From: Dendrobium chrysotoxum
Lineage: Eukaryota; Streptophyta; Magnoliopsida; Asparagales; Orchidaceae
Assembly: GCA_019925795.1 (NCBI GenBank)
Contig: CM034303.1
Span: forward strand, 56,839,931 to 56,903,930
Direction of reading: 5' to 3'
DNA: 64,000 nucleotides
Notes under the pieces: generated by a model
Databases searched by the model: none
Told to the model about the DNA's origin: nothing
What the model saw: the letters and a program-made list of their open reading frames with translations, nothing else
Shown here: positions 22,710 through 34,700 of the stretch, one piece after another
Layout of the letters: each line of letters begins with the position of its first letter
Numbering within the stretch: the stretch's first letter is position 1
Translations under genes and position numbers: made by a program

Positions 22710-25700
22710 TCAGTCATCAGCATCAGGCGGCTCGGGGCAGATCTCCTTCGAAGGCCTCCTAGCGGAGAAAGAATGCTCTCCGCCACTCCCTTGCGATCTG
22801 ATTGTACCCGACCGCCTCAAAGACCTATCTTCCCTCGTCAGCACTGGAACTGAAGGAATATCCGACGAACTTTGTCGCCAGCTTCCAAAGAAAGCTGCAT
22901 TCCACAAGCCTCTTGATGAAGTAGCTTTTAATCTTGCCGAGTCTGAATTGTTGTCCTCTCTAACCACCTTTAAAGGATTCTCCAATGCTTTTAAAATGTA
23001 TTTCATTAGGGGCCGTTTCAAGGGTTTGGGATTCAGACAAGACTTCGCCACAATCGCCATTGCCCATACCTCCTCAATGAGGTCATCATCGACGATGAGC
23101 GATGGGTCAACTATTTTGGTTACAAGCTCCTTCTCACATATGTTTACAAAGCGTAATGTGTGCTCGAGCCATTCATTTGTTGTGGGATCATTTGAGCCAC
23201 TGACACCAAGTCTACCTGTGACCAACTCCAGCAAAACCTTACCAAAGCAATATACATCGTATGCCCATGTCGCTGGCGGGAGCCCTATAAGAATAGGCAT
23301 GCATGTGAAGAAACAGATTCAAGTAGGAGTATCGAGTTAAAGTAGAAAAAAGCTAGTAGATTTTGTCACAGTATGCATACCAGTGGCAATTTGCTCAGAT
23401 GTCCTGCAAAGCAAAATGAAAAGGTACATATGATTAGAAGAAGTTTTATATCTCAGTTTCATAAGAAAATAATGTCCTCAACGGCACCAAGTAATTATAA
23501 ATCTTTCTGAAATTAAATATAAATAGTTATAGTTCGATAGGTTGAATTGATTTCTGGTGTAGCACCAAGCTCAACCTGCAAGGAAATCAGCAACCTAGGC
23601 AACGAAAGCAATGGAACAATAAAGAAGAAGTTCTGTTTTTCTATATTGACTGCCTTTCTGCTACAGGAAAACAACATATATAGTTGTGGTAGTACTGTAA
23701 TTAAGCTAAATACTTAGGGTAAGAAAAGAGTATAGGTACTAATAATGAGGAAGCTAGCAGCAAAGTGGAAATAACGGATTGATAGTGGAAGCTCGCCAGC
23801 GGCATGTGCAGGCGTGTAAGCTGTCCCTTATTCTTAAAGTATAACTGCACCGCATCAGGTCCCTCCTTCTCCCAAAATTTCAGTGTCCACATGAATGGCT
23901 GTGTCGTCCGGAGGATGATAGGCAGTGATATCCGCAACATTAAAAGTTGCAGGAGTGTGAATGTGCGGTGGAAGTTCAACAATATAGGCATTATCATTAA
24001 TACGTTGAACAATAGGAAGTGGGCCAAGCTTGCGTGGACTAAGTTTAGAATAAGTGCCAGCGGGAAATCTTTCCTTACGCATGCGGACCATAACCAAGTC
24101 ACCTGGCTGAAACACTTGCTGGCGTCGGTGAAGATCAGCGGACGTTTTGTAAGCAGCGTTGGAGGTGACCAATTTATTGCGAACTTTGTTAACACCTCAT
24201 GGTATTGATTGAGTAATTGGGTTGCTGTTTTGTCTGAGCATTTGGGAAGAATAGCGATATCGAAGAGATGATTCGGACACTTCGTATAAACGACTTGAAA
24301 AGGACATTTCCCGGTAGACCGATTAGGCATGGAGTTGTATGCGAACTCAGCCTGCCCCAAATATTCTTCCCACTGCTTAGGGCGGCCTTGGACCAAGCAT
24401 CGTAGCATGTTGCCCAAGGTTCGGTTGACAACCTCGGTTTGGCCATCCGACTGCGGGTGATAGGCCGAACTAAGGTTAATAGCTGTGTGTAAGCGCTTCC
24501 ATAATTCTCGCCAGAAATGGCTAATGAATTTAACGTCACGATCAGATGTTATACTGCGGGGCAAGCCATGAAGACGGACGACTTCATGAAAGAACAATCG
24601 AGCAACATGAACAGCATCAAGAGTCTTTTTGCAGGCAACAAAATGGGCCATCTTCGAAAATCGATCCACGACAACCATAATGGAATCGGAGCCTCGCTGA
24701 GTCCGTGGAAGACCCAGGATAAAATCAATGCTGATGTCTTCCCAAATGGATTCGGGAACAGGTAGAGGTGTATATAATCCTGTGTTATGTTGTGTACCTT
24801 TACATTCCTGGCACACTGGGCAACGCTCCACTAGGTGAAGCACATCGCGATGCAGCTTTGGCCAAAAAAAACGAGTCTGTAATTGGCTGAGTGTTTTGTC
24901 ACGTCCCAAGTGAGCCGCTAATCCCCCGCAATGAGCTTCAAGTATCAACTGATGTCTCCATGAAGAGGAAGGAATACAAAGAGTGTTATTCTTGAACAGG
25001 TAGCCGTGACGGATGGAGTAATCACCTTGGGCGTGGCCGTCAGAACAAGCTTCCCAAATTTTGGCAAAATCAGGATCGGTGGGGTAGAGTTCCTGTAGGG
25101 ATTCAAGTCCAGTTATCTCTGTCTGCAATTGGGTAAGCAACGCGGTCCGCCGACTGAGCGCGTCGGCGACACGATTTTGGCTCCCAGACTTGTGCTTCAA
25201 AACAAAAGTGAACTTTTGAAGGAAGAGCACCCACCGAGCATGCATCCGATTGATAGTCTTCTGGGTATTGATGAATTGTAGAGCCCTATGATCACTGCAT
25301 AGTACAAAATCTCTATGTAATAAATAATGCTCCCAATGCTTGAGGGCTCGTACGACGGCGTATAATTCTTGCTCGTAGACTGTCCACCGTTGCCGAGCGG
25401 GGCTTAGTTTTTCACTGAAGTATTCGACAGTTTATCCATTTGTGATAACACAACACCTATGCCAACTGCGGAAGCATCGGAGTCCACTTGGAAAGGCAAG
25501 TCAAAGTTCGGCAAAGCTAGAACAGGGGCTGTGGTGAGGGCATGTTTAATGGAATCCCAGCTTCGTTGCTTTGCATCATCCCACGAAAATTGTTTAGCCT
25601 TCAAACAGTCGGTGAGGGGTGCCATCAATATGCTAAAGCCACGAATGAATCGACTGTAGAAATTTGCAAGGCCGTGGAAACTTCGGACGTCAAATAGTGA

Positions 25701-28700
25701 TCGCGGCTGTGGCCAGTTTAACACTGCCTCTACTTTGCGTGGATCGGTGGCTATGCCTTCCGCAGAGATGATGAAGCCCAGAAAATAAACTTTGGTAGAA
25801 GCAAACTCACACTTAGCAGGATTCAAGAATAATTGATTCTCACGGAGAGTTTGTAGAATCAAGTTGAGGTGTTGTACGTGTTCTTCCAACGATTTACTAT
25901 ATATTAAGATGTCATCGAAATAAACAACACAAGAGTTGTTAAGATGAGCTTTAAGTACCTCATTCATCATGCGCATGAACGTAGCTGGGGCATTGCATAG
26001 GCCGAACGGTATTACTCGCCATTCGTATAAACCGGAGCTCGTTTTAAAAGCTGTCTTCCATTCGTCGCCGGGCCTAATCCGGATTTGGTGGTATCCGCTG
26101 CGTAGATCCAGTTTAGAGAAGTACCTTGCACCGGCGAGTTTGTCCAGTAGATCTTCCAAGCGTGGAACAGGAAATCGGAACTTGGTTGTGATTTTGTTTA
26201 TAGCTCGACAGTCTATACACATCCGCCATTTGTTGTCTTTTTTTGGGAACAAGCAACGCGGGGACGGCGCAAGGGCTTATACTTGGTTGAATGAGCTTCT
26301 TGTCTAAAAGTTTCTGAACTATTTCTTGTAGTATTTCGTGCTCTTTCGGACTCATTTTATAATGTGGCAGATTGGGTAGATTGGCGCCTGGGACCAAGTC
26401 GATTTGATGTTGAATGCTACGGATCTGTGGTAAGCTAGGTGGAAGGTCGGCCGGGAGCAAGTCCACAAACTGTTTTAATACTGATGCAATAGAGTCTGGG
26501 TAGGAAGTCTCAATTGTTTGTAATGGAGAGTCAGTCACCACTATGGCATAAAGTTCACATTTGGATCTCTGTGCTAACAGAGCGGCACCTGTAACAAGGT
26601 GAAAAACGGCCTTGTCTTTGTTCAACTGAGCATTGCTTAGATTTTGGTTAGGCAAGAACCGCAACCTCTTCCCCTTCCATTCAAGTGAGTAGGTGTTGAG
26701 TCGCCTGTCATAGATGACCCCATTATCATACTGCCACGGACGGCCTAAAATGACATGGCACACGTCCATTTCAAGGACATCGCAGAGAATTTCGCAGGTG
26801 TAACTCTTTTCAATGGAAAATGCGACTCTGCACATCTCTGTTACTAAGACTTCTATTCCCTTTTTAACCCAGCTTATCTTGTAAGGGTGCAGATTTTTTG
26901 TTGTTTTCAACTGAAGTGCCTGCACCAGTGAGCGGGATACAATGTTTTCCGTATACCCGTTATCTATGAGTAAGTCACAGACTTTCCCGTTGATGGTGCA
27001 GCGGGTGCGGAAGATGGCATTGCGCTGGGACGTATTAGGCTGTCTTGGGGCTAGCAGAAGGCGTTCCACAATACATACAACAGGTTCTCCTTCATCCGCT
27101 ACTAAATCTTCCGTTTCCTGATCCATATCACCAGTTTGCTCTGCAATATCTTCTTCTGCATCACCCTCCATAATTTGGACCAGCGGTCTAGTAGGACATT
27201 CATTCGATTTGTGACCGATTTGAAAACATCAGAAGCATTTTAATGTCGAGGGCCTCGTATATGGATTCTCCTTGATAGGCAACTTGGGCTTGGGCGGTAT
27301 TTTAGTATCAGAATGGTTAATTGGACTAGTGGTTGCTGCCGCCTGAGTGGGAGCTGGTTTCACTGGTTGTGCCGAAGTTCGCAGCTCAGAAGGCTGTCTT
27401 CGATAACTGGAGCTGCGAGATGGTCGATTTAATTGGAGTTCAGCCTTGAGGGCGAAATTGACTGCTTGGGACAGCGTCCAAACGGAATTGAGTTCTAGTC
27501 TGTCCTGTATGGCTTCCCTTAAGCCTCCAATATAGCGAGCAACGAGTTGAGTTTCCGACCCGTGTAAATTATTGCGTGCGCTTAACCTATAGAACTCTTC
27601 AGTATACTCACTGACAGTTCTATAACCTTGATTACAATGCTGGTAGCGGACGTAGAGAAGCTGTTCGTAATCGGTCGGAAGGAAATGGGATCGCATCATC
27701 TGCTTCAATCTGACCCAACTCCGAATGTCTCCCTTTCCTTCTTGCCGCCAGTTTTGCATTACTTGCATCCACCAAGCGCCCGCTCCTCCCTTCAATCGAC
27801 ACGCTACGTACTTAACCTGCTTTTCAGGACTAATGTCCATATAGTCAAAGAACGTCTCGACCGCTCTCTCCCAGTCCAGATAATCTTCAATGTGCAAACG
27901 TCCCTCAAAAAATGGAATGTCCAATTTAACACGAAATTCTTGCTGTGGTCTGTGATTCGGATACCGTCCTCGTCTGGCATAATGAGGATGTTCAGGCTCA
28001 CCTTCTTCAGAATCCGACCGTGGAGGTGGTCTTCTCTGAAGGTGTTCATCCTCAGAATCGGAGAAGTCAGGTAATGCGGCTGGATTCCTCCGCCCCACGC
28101 ATTCAAAACCGCCATTCGCCCGTCTCAAGTGACGTTCTGGCGGTGTTCGCTGCGTCTCCGGATCGACTTCGTCTGGCTTCTGGCGGTCTCGTCGAACCTC
28201 AAGAGCAAGCTGTCTCACGTCGGCGGCGAGGGCCTTGAGTTGGTTGGAAATGGCAGTTTGCATTGCCCACAATGCATCTAAGCTTCAATCATCGTCGGAA
28301 GCAGCTCGTCGGCTATTTTCCGCCATCGGCGCCGTCCCAGGTCCGGCTTTGATACCAATTTGGTGTAGCACCAAGCTCAACCTGCAAGGAAATCAGCAAC
28401 CTAGGCAACGAAAGCAATGGAACAGTAAAGAAGAAGTTCTGTTTTTCTATATTGACTGCCTTTCTGCTACAGGAAAACAACATATATAATTGTGGTAGTA
28501 CTGTAATTAAGCTAAATACTTAGGGTAAGAAAAGAGTATAGGTACTAATAATGAGGAAGCTAGCAGCAAAGTGGAAATAACGGATTGATAGTGGAAGCTC
28601 GCCAGCGGCATGTGCAGGCGTGTAAGCTGTCCCTTATTCTTAAAGTATAACTGCACCGCATCAATTTCTAAATTTTGCAGGTAAATGCAAAGCCAGTGTC

Positions 28701-31700
28701 AAACCTTGTCAAACCTCAATTTCAACCCTAAAATGTAAGAATGGACCTTCCATCATAGCTCCCCAAAACAAAAGGCATATCTTAGAAGAATACATATCTT
28801 CCTAATGATAACTTGATAAGTGAAATTACAGACAACCACAGTCGGAGCGATTACATCCATTTTGAAGCTCCTCAAAGTCTAATAATAAACCCTAAGCACT
28901 ACATGTTTGAACCCCCATATGTCAAGCAGTTAATTAAAAAAAAAAATGTCAAGCAGCTAATTATTGATGGGAGAATTCAAAGGCAAATCTCAATCGAAGA
29001 AATCTCCCATGTCCAACGACAAGCCTCTACAAATCTATATCCCACCCCTAAAAGAAATTCAAAAATACCAAAAAAATAGAAAATCTCAAATGCTAAGCAA
29101 TGTCAACCGCCATGTACTCAAAGCAGTCACCAATCTGCCTTTTGCTTCAAGTTCATTGAGGATGACAAATTAAAGTTCGACTAAAGCTCAAAGGATCCAA
29201 GTTCATATTGATGTGACTATAATTCATACACAAAAATCTCGCACCAATAAAAAGCTGGAATAAGCCTATTGCCAAGTGGATGGCTTTGATTGTGACAGCG
29301 CCACCATATTATGGTAAAGGCTCATGCTTAGATGTTTGGTATGTGCCCACTGAGCAGGTACTTAGCATCATTGCAATGACAAACCTATATTACGATTAAG
29401 GCATGTGCTAGTTGCCTAAATGATAAGCCTAAGTTTAAGGGGCCACTATAGTAAGTTAAGACCCTAAAAAAACCTCCTCATAATAGTGCAACTCTACTAA
29501 TTGTAAGCCATATAACACTCATGATATGCCATGAAGCCTTATGCTAGCAAGTTTGGACATGAAATTGACAACTTCTACAAGCTTTCAATGTGATTATAAG
29601 GCACCCTTGAATGAAGCAGGATCCCTAGTCATGTTGAGTTGATTACATCACTAGCATCATAGAACAAGGTCTATGATAGACTCAAGACGACGGAGCTATG
29701 AGTTCTTAACTGAGTTTATCATCATTATCCCTACAATGTCCCATAAACAACAATTTCTCTCTTGGTTGTATGGAATCAATTACATCAATTCTTCATAGAG
29801 CTAGAATACTAATTTTAATCAAAACTTCTCTCTTGCATGCGGGAGGGATAATTAAAAATAAGAATTTGTGCCTGCATGAACCTCAAACAAGGAATATAAA
29901 GTCCAACAAAAAATTAAAATATTTGTGTAGCACTTTATCAGTACTTAATCTATCTCCTCAAAGTACTTCTCATTGATTCGCAGGAACCACGAGTTTTTAA
30001 GAGCCCACAAACATTACCATAATTAATAGTTGCACTATAATAGGGTGACAAGGACCATTAATATAAACATTAAACCAATGTCGTAAAAGTATTATTCTTG
30101 CATTGTCTCAATGTGCCTTAGCCTCACCGTTAGATGCTTCCTAGGTTGGATATAATGATTGGGCTTATGTGGTTCTCTAAATATATTAAAAATAGCAGAA
30201 AAGGGCCAAAATAGTCGGTTGACTTTTTTTTTTTTTTTTTGTGGCGGGTGGGGGGCGGGGGTGAGCTCTATGTTAGTACATAGATTCCTTAAAATGGAAG
30301 CAAATTTGTTCTACAGTTCAAAGTGACAAAACTTAAGGTTCAAGTTAAAGTATGGGGTCAAAATGAGGGTATTTTAATAATATAAATTTTGAAATTTTTA
30401 TAAAATCTATTTTCATACTTCCCTTTCCTCATGTATAGCAGCCAACTTCACATACAACAAGAGTGGATTGAGATCATACCAGTTATGAAGTGAGATAATT
30501 TTCAGTAATACATGATTTTATTTAAGGATTTTTTATTTTGATTCTATTATAAAGAAATGCATTAAGTTTAATTTTCTCTATTCAAAATATTCAAAATTTA
30601 ATTTTTATATTGATTTTATTAAAATTATTTTTAGTAAGAACAAAGTTCTGAACTTGCATCATCTCATTTTTAACCTCAACCATAATTTTAACTTTAATTT
30701 CTGTCACTTTTGCCTCCAAAATCTATTTAATGGGTTTTGGGATTAAATCGAACCTTTTATTCTAAGACTAAAATAGCCCCCCTTATATAGTCAAGGGACC
30801 ATTTTGATCATTTTTTGCTTAAAATATGCTACATAGATACTTCAAAGATCTATTTGATCCCCTATAATCAATCATTAGAACCAGTGAGAACCATGATTTA
30901 GGCTATAAAATACTTGCACAATTTTAAGAAAAAAAGCTATTAAAATAATTTCAAAGTTGAAATTTATGATCATACTGTCTTCTATGACACTAAGAAATGT
31001 ACAATACCATATAATGCAATCAACTAAAAAAACTAAACTTATAAATGATGGCACAATGGAAGGTAGCACAGCTATATAGATCCGTTGTAGATATAACGAA
31101 CATTCAATCGGGACAATATAGATTGAATTCAAATTTGTATGATTTGATGATAGAATCAATAAATCCTAAATTGATCATCACATGTTGATTTTAAACAATT
31201 TTCTTATATAGAGTAGAAGAGAGATAAACTTACTGTGACAATCGCAAAAGCCGAGAAATGACATTTTGGTGGCCATCTCCTTCTTGAGCACATACATTGC
31301 TCAAGCTTCCAAGACGCACTTCAAATTTATCATCGAGAAGGATACTGCTTGCTTGAATATCTCTGGAAACAAGGGAGTCAGACAACAAATTAGTCGCTAG
31401 GTGTACAACCTAGTGCTAGTTGGAATGCCTTGACACACGCATGTGTGTACATTCATGTTGTGTGGGTAAGAATGGTGCTAGGCAAAAAAATATAGATATT
31501 GACTCCATGATGTAACAAGGAGGTTGCTCCATAATCTTTTCTTTATTTTTTTTACCACATTCCAAGTTCATAAAAATAGCTTAAAGTGAAAAAACAAATT
31601 GAAAGCATTTTAGTAAATATACAAGAAGAAGCTAATCACAACAAAGTTCATGCATGAGCTTGAGGTATAAGGAAAACTTGCTTTTTGCTTTTTGTACATA

Positions 31701-34700
31701 TATTGCAAAATAGCTATTGCATCAGGATGGGTTCGTTCATGCATCCCAGAATATTGTATAAAACGAAATCAATATGCCGGGCCATCCTGAGCAAATACTG
31801 TAAATATTATTAGATTGAAGTTATATCTCCTTTGTATGAGTGATTGAGATGAAACCATTTTAGCAGCGTTCACTCCATGACAATTTAATGTAATGTAAAA
31901 ATAAACAATAGATTAAAGTGTCAATGACTCTTTTCATATGTAGGTACGTCATAATCCTTACGATACTTGTCAAACAATTTATGTAGATTAACACGCCAAC
32001 ATTTTCAGAAATTAATTTATATTAGTTTGAAGAAAATAATATTTATGTTGAGCAACAAGAAAAAAAATAGAAATCCTTCTTGCAAATCAAAAGCCTATGA
32101 TCCCTGTTTTAAAAATATCAGTCCCCCTTGCATAAGCTTTTGTAAATATAAACCAATGATCTTACAAATAAAAAAATCAAACTAGAGAATTTGGAAGGTA
32201 ATTGACAGAAATATAGACCAATGTCGAAGCGATAATTCATTGACAAGTTCAAAGTGAAATGTCCATTTCTACACAAGCTATAGAAATTATCAGAGTAAAT
32301 TGTAGTAGTTAGGAGAAAAATCAAGTTTCATAGATCAAAACCCCTCGAGAAAACGGACAGATTTCCACCAAAGAGAAAGAAATGTACAAGCTAGCACTAT
32401 CCTAAGTTAGAAGACACATCCATGTTTTATACAAAAATTTATCTCTGAATGTGAACGAAACCAAACGTGATACATTTAAATCAACCTATATTTATTTCCA
32501 AGAAAATGCTAGAAAGGGAAATATCCGAAAGTTAAAAACTGACCAAAGCTGTATCCTAACATGACAGTTGCTATGGCAAAATCGTCAGCACACCAACTAT
32601 ACACCACATGAAAACTTTTACAAGTTTCATTTCTTTGGACGCAAAGCTTCAGCTGATAGACCATAAACAACAGCGTAGAAAATATATGTCTACAACAACT
32701 GAAAGAAAGCCACATAAATGGCATCAGAATTTACAAATTCATGCCAAAAAGCAAGTTGTCACTTAAATAAGAATCAAAACAACTGAAATGCTAAAAATGG
32801 AGCATTCTGATTATTTATTGTAGTTATATAATCCAGTTAGCAAGGAAGCTAGGATAGGTATGAGAGGCAACAGGTGGGGTTCGGTTTGTTCAACATCTTC
32901 CATTAATCAATATAACTCTCCAAGAAGAAAGTGGAACTTATTCTTTTCCTCTTACACCTAAGTGGATTAAGAAAATATAAAGGGTCCATTTAGTTTCAAG
33001 TATTTGTAGTGTAAAGTAAATCAAACTTCTACGGAATTTTTGTTTTAAAGAAATTACCAAAATCAAATTTATCAACAAGTTCAAATAAAATAAGCGAAAT
33101 CGATAATGAAATTGGAAACAAAGTTGCATAAAGATCGATACATTGAAAATTTTAGAGGGTAGATTCATATATCTTGCATTAGATCTTGAATTACGAATTC
33201 CAATTTGTGAGCATAATCCTAACAATTAAGATTAAGTTCAACGATTGTACTTGCAAAGACAAAGTAATCAAGATGACACATCTTTATCCAAAAAAAATTT
33301 TACTTCAATAGATCCAATAATTCTTAATAATTAGTTGGAAACTTACATTATGGATATGCCGTCTAACACATAATTTTCAACCATAAAAGACATTGGAAAC
33401 TTTACTAAGAAAATGATCCATAGCTAAAAAGTTAATTTCTATACCCTTATTTTCAAGCAATTGAAATTAACATTAGTTTTACTCATTGCTATAGCAAGTG
33501 TTGGAAGAGGTTTTTCTACTATGACTATTTTTAAAAGTCAACTTCAAGATTGAATTGGAGATCAAGGAATAAAGTCACTTGCATTGACAAAGAAATAGAA
33601 ATATTGAAAGGCATTAACAATTAATTAATCATTTTACACTTTCAGAATATAAAGGGTAGCATTACCAATTGTAAGCTTTCAACTATCATATACTTTTATC
33701 TTCTTATATTAACAAATTCTAAAAAAAATTAGAACTGCCAACATTGGTGATGTGGTAACCGACATAAAACAAGTTCCAGGAATCTTGTGTATATTTCTTC
33801 TACCTTTCTTCTCCTACAGGCCTCAGTATACATATTGTTCTTATCAAGATACAACAGTTATATCTTGCTAAATAAACGACCAAACAGCTAAAAAGTGTAA
33901 AGTGTACTGTAATAAAAGGAAAAGGCAACTACGAAAGTGGAAAGCAATATAAAACAGAAAAGACAGTAAAAGTGTATGATGTTCTTCAGGTGCAACTACC
34001 GGATGATGCACCGCATCAATCGATCCCAAGCTTAGATGAAAAAGATTGGGAGAATTTTTTAAATAGCTAATTTGTACCCCTTAAGAAAAATTCCTAGCTC
34101 CACTGCCGCTCATTTTGGTGATAATAATGTATGATGGTTCAGCTTCTGTTTTGTTAGTTTCTTAAAAAGCTCGAATTATTGCTTTAATGTTAGAAGTATT
34201 TTGAGTAGGGAATTATTCACCTTCTATGTTTAATATATGAATATTCTTCAGTTGTTAAGGAAAAAACACTTGATAATTGAATTGCATATTAATTCAAAGA
34301 ATATTTACTATGCATTTTAGTATAGGAATTGCCACTATGAGGGAATAATCCTAGGAAAATAGGAAAAAGGTGATAATATGTACACCGTGATTATTCTCAA
34401 GATTGACTCCATGCTAAGGAACACTTTAAATAGTGAGTGTAGTTGTACTTGCTTTCTTGTTTTCTCCTCCTGTCATCATTTTGTGTTTAAATATAAAAGT
34501 ATGGTAAAAACAAATGAACATGAAAAAATTCTACAGGACCTATTAAGTACTATATAGTTTTGACAAAAAAAAGTTAGTTTAAGAAAAAAAATGCGGATCG
34601 AGCCAACGGCTTGTTGGTTGAAGAAGAAAAACTCTACCCATGCGATCCGCATTCCTTTCCCCTAAACATTCAAAAAAATAAAAATAATAATAAAATAAAA

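Larger units (their letters stand above)
23555..28663 (-). mobile_element. Ty3/Gypsy LTR retrotransposon (TSD ATTTC)
   Basis: A complete 5,109-bp element in intron 2 of the receptor gene, in the same orientation as the gene. Two 303-bp LTRs differ at only two positions by eye. ATTTC flanks it at 23550-23554 and 28664-28668. A tRNA-iMet-type primer site (TTGGTATCAAAGC) lies just inside the 5' LTR, and a GGGAGAAGGAGGGACC polypurine tract just before the 3' LTR. The order gag, protease, RT, RNase H, integrase is Gypsy-type. Its small size and short LTRs recall the Reina-like chromoviruses, but I see no chromodomain. The reading frame is broken at four places at least. Confidence 0.95.

Noticed and set aside
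34590..34650. Inverted repeat ATGCGGATCG/CGATCCGCAT as a regulatory hairpin
   Set aside because: A single 10-bp pair with a loop of about 40 bp and no second copy or context; chance is sufficient.
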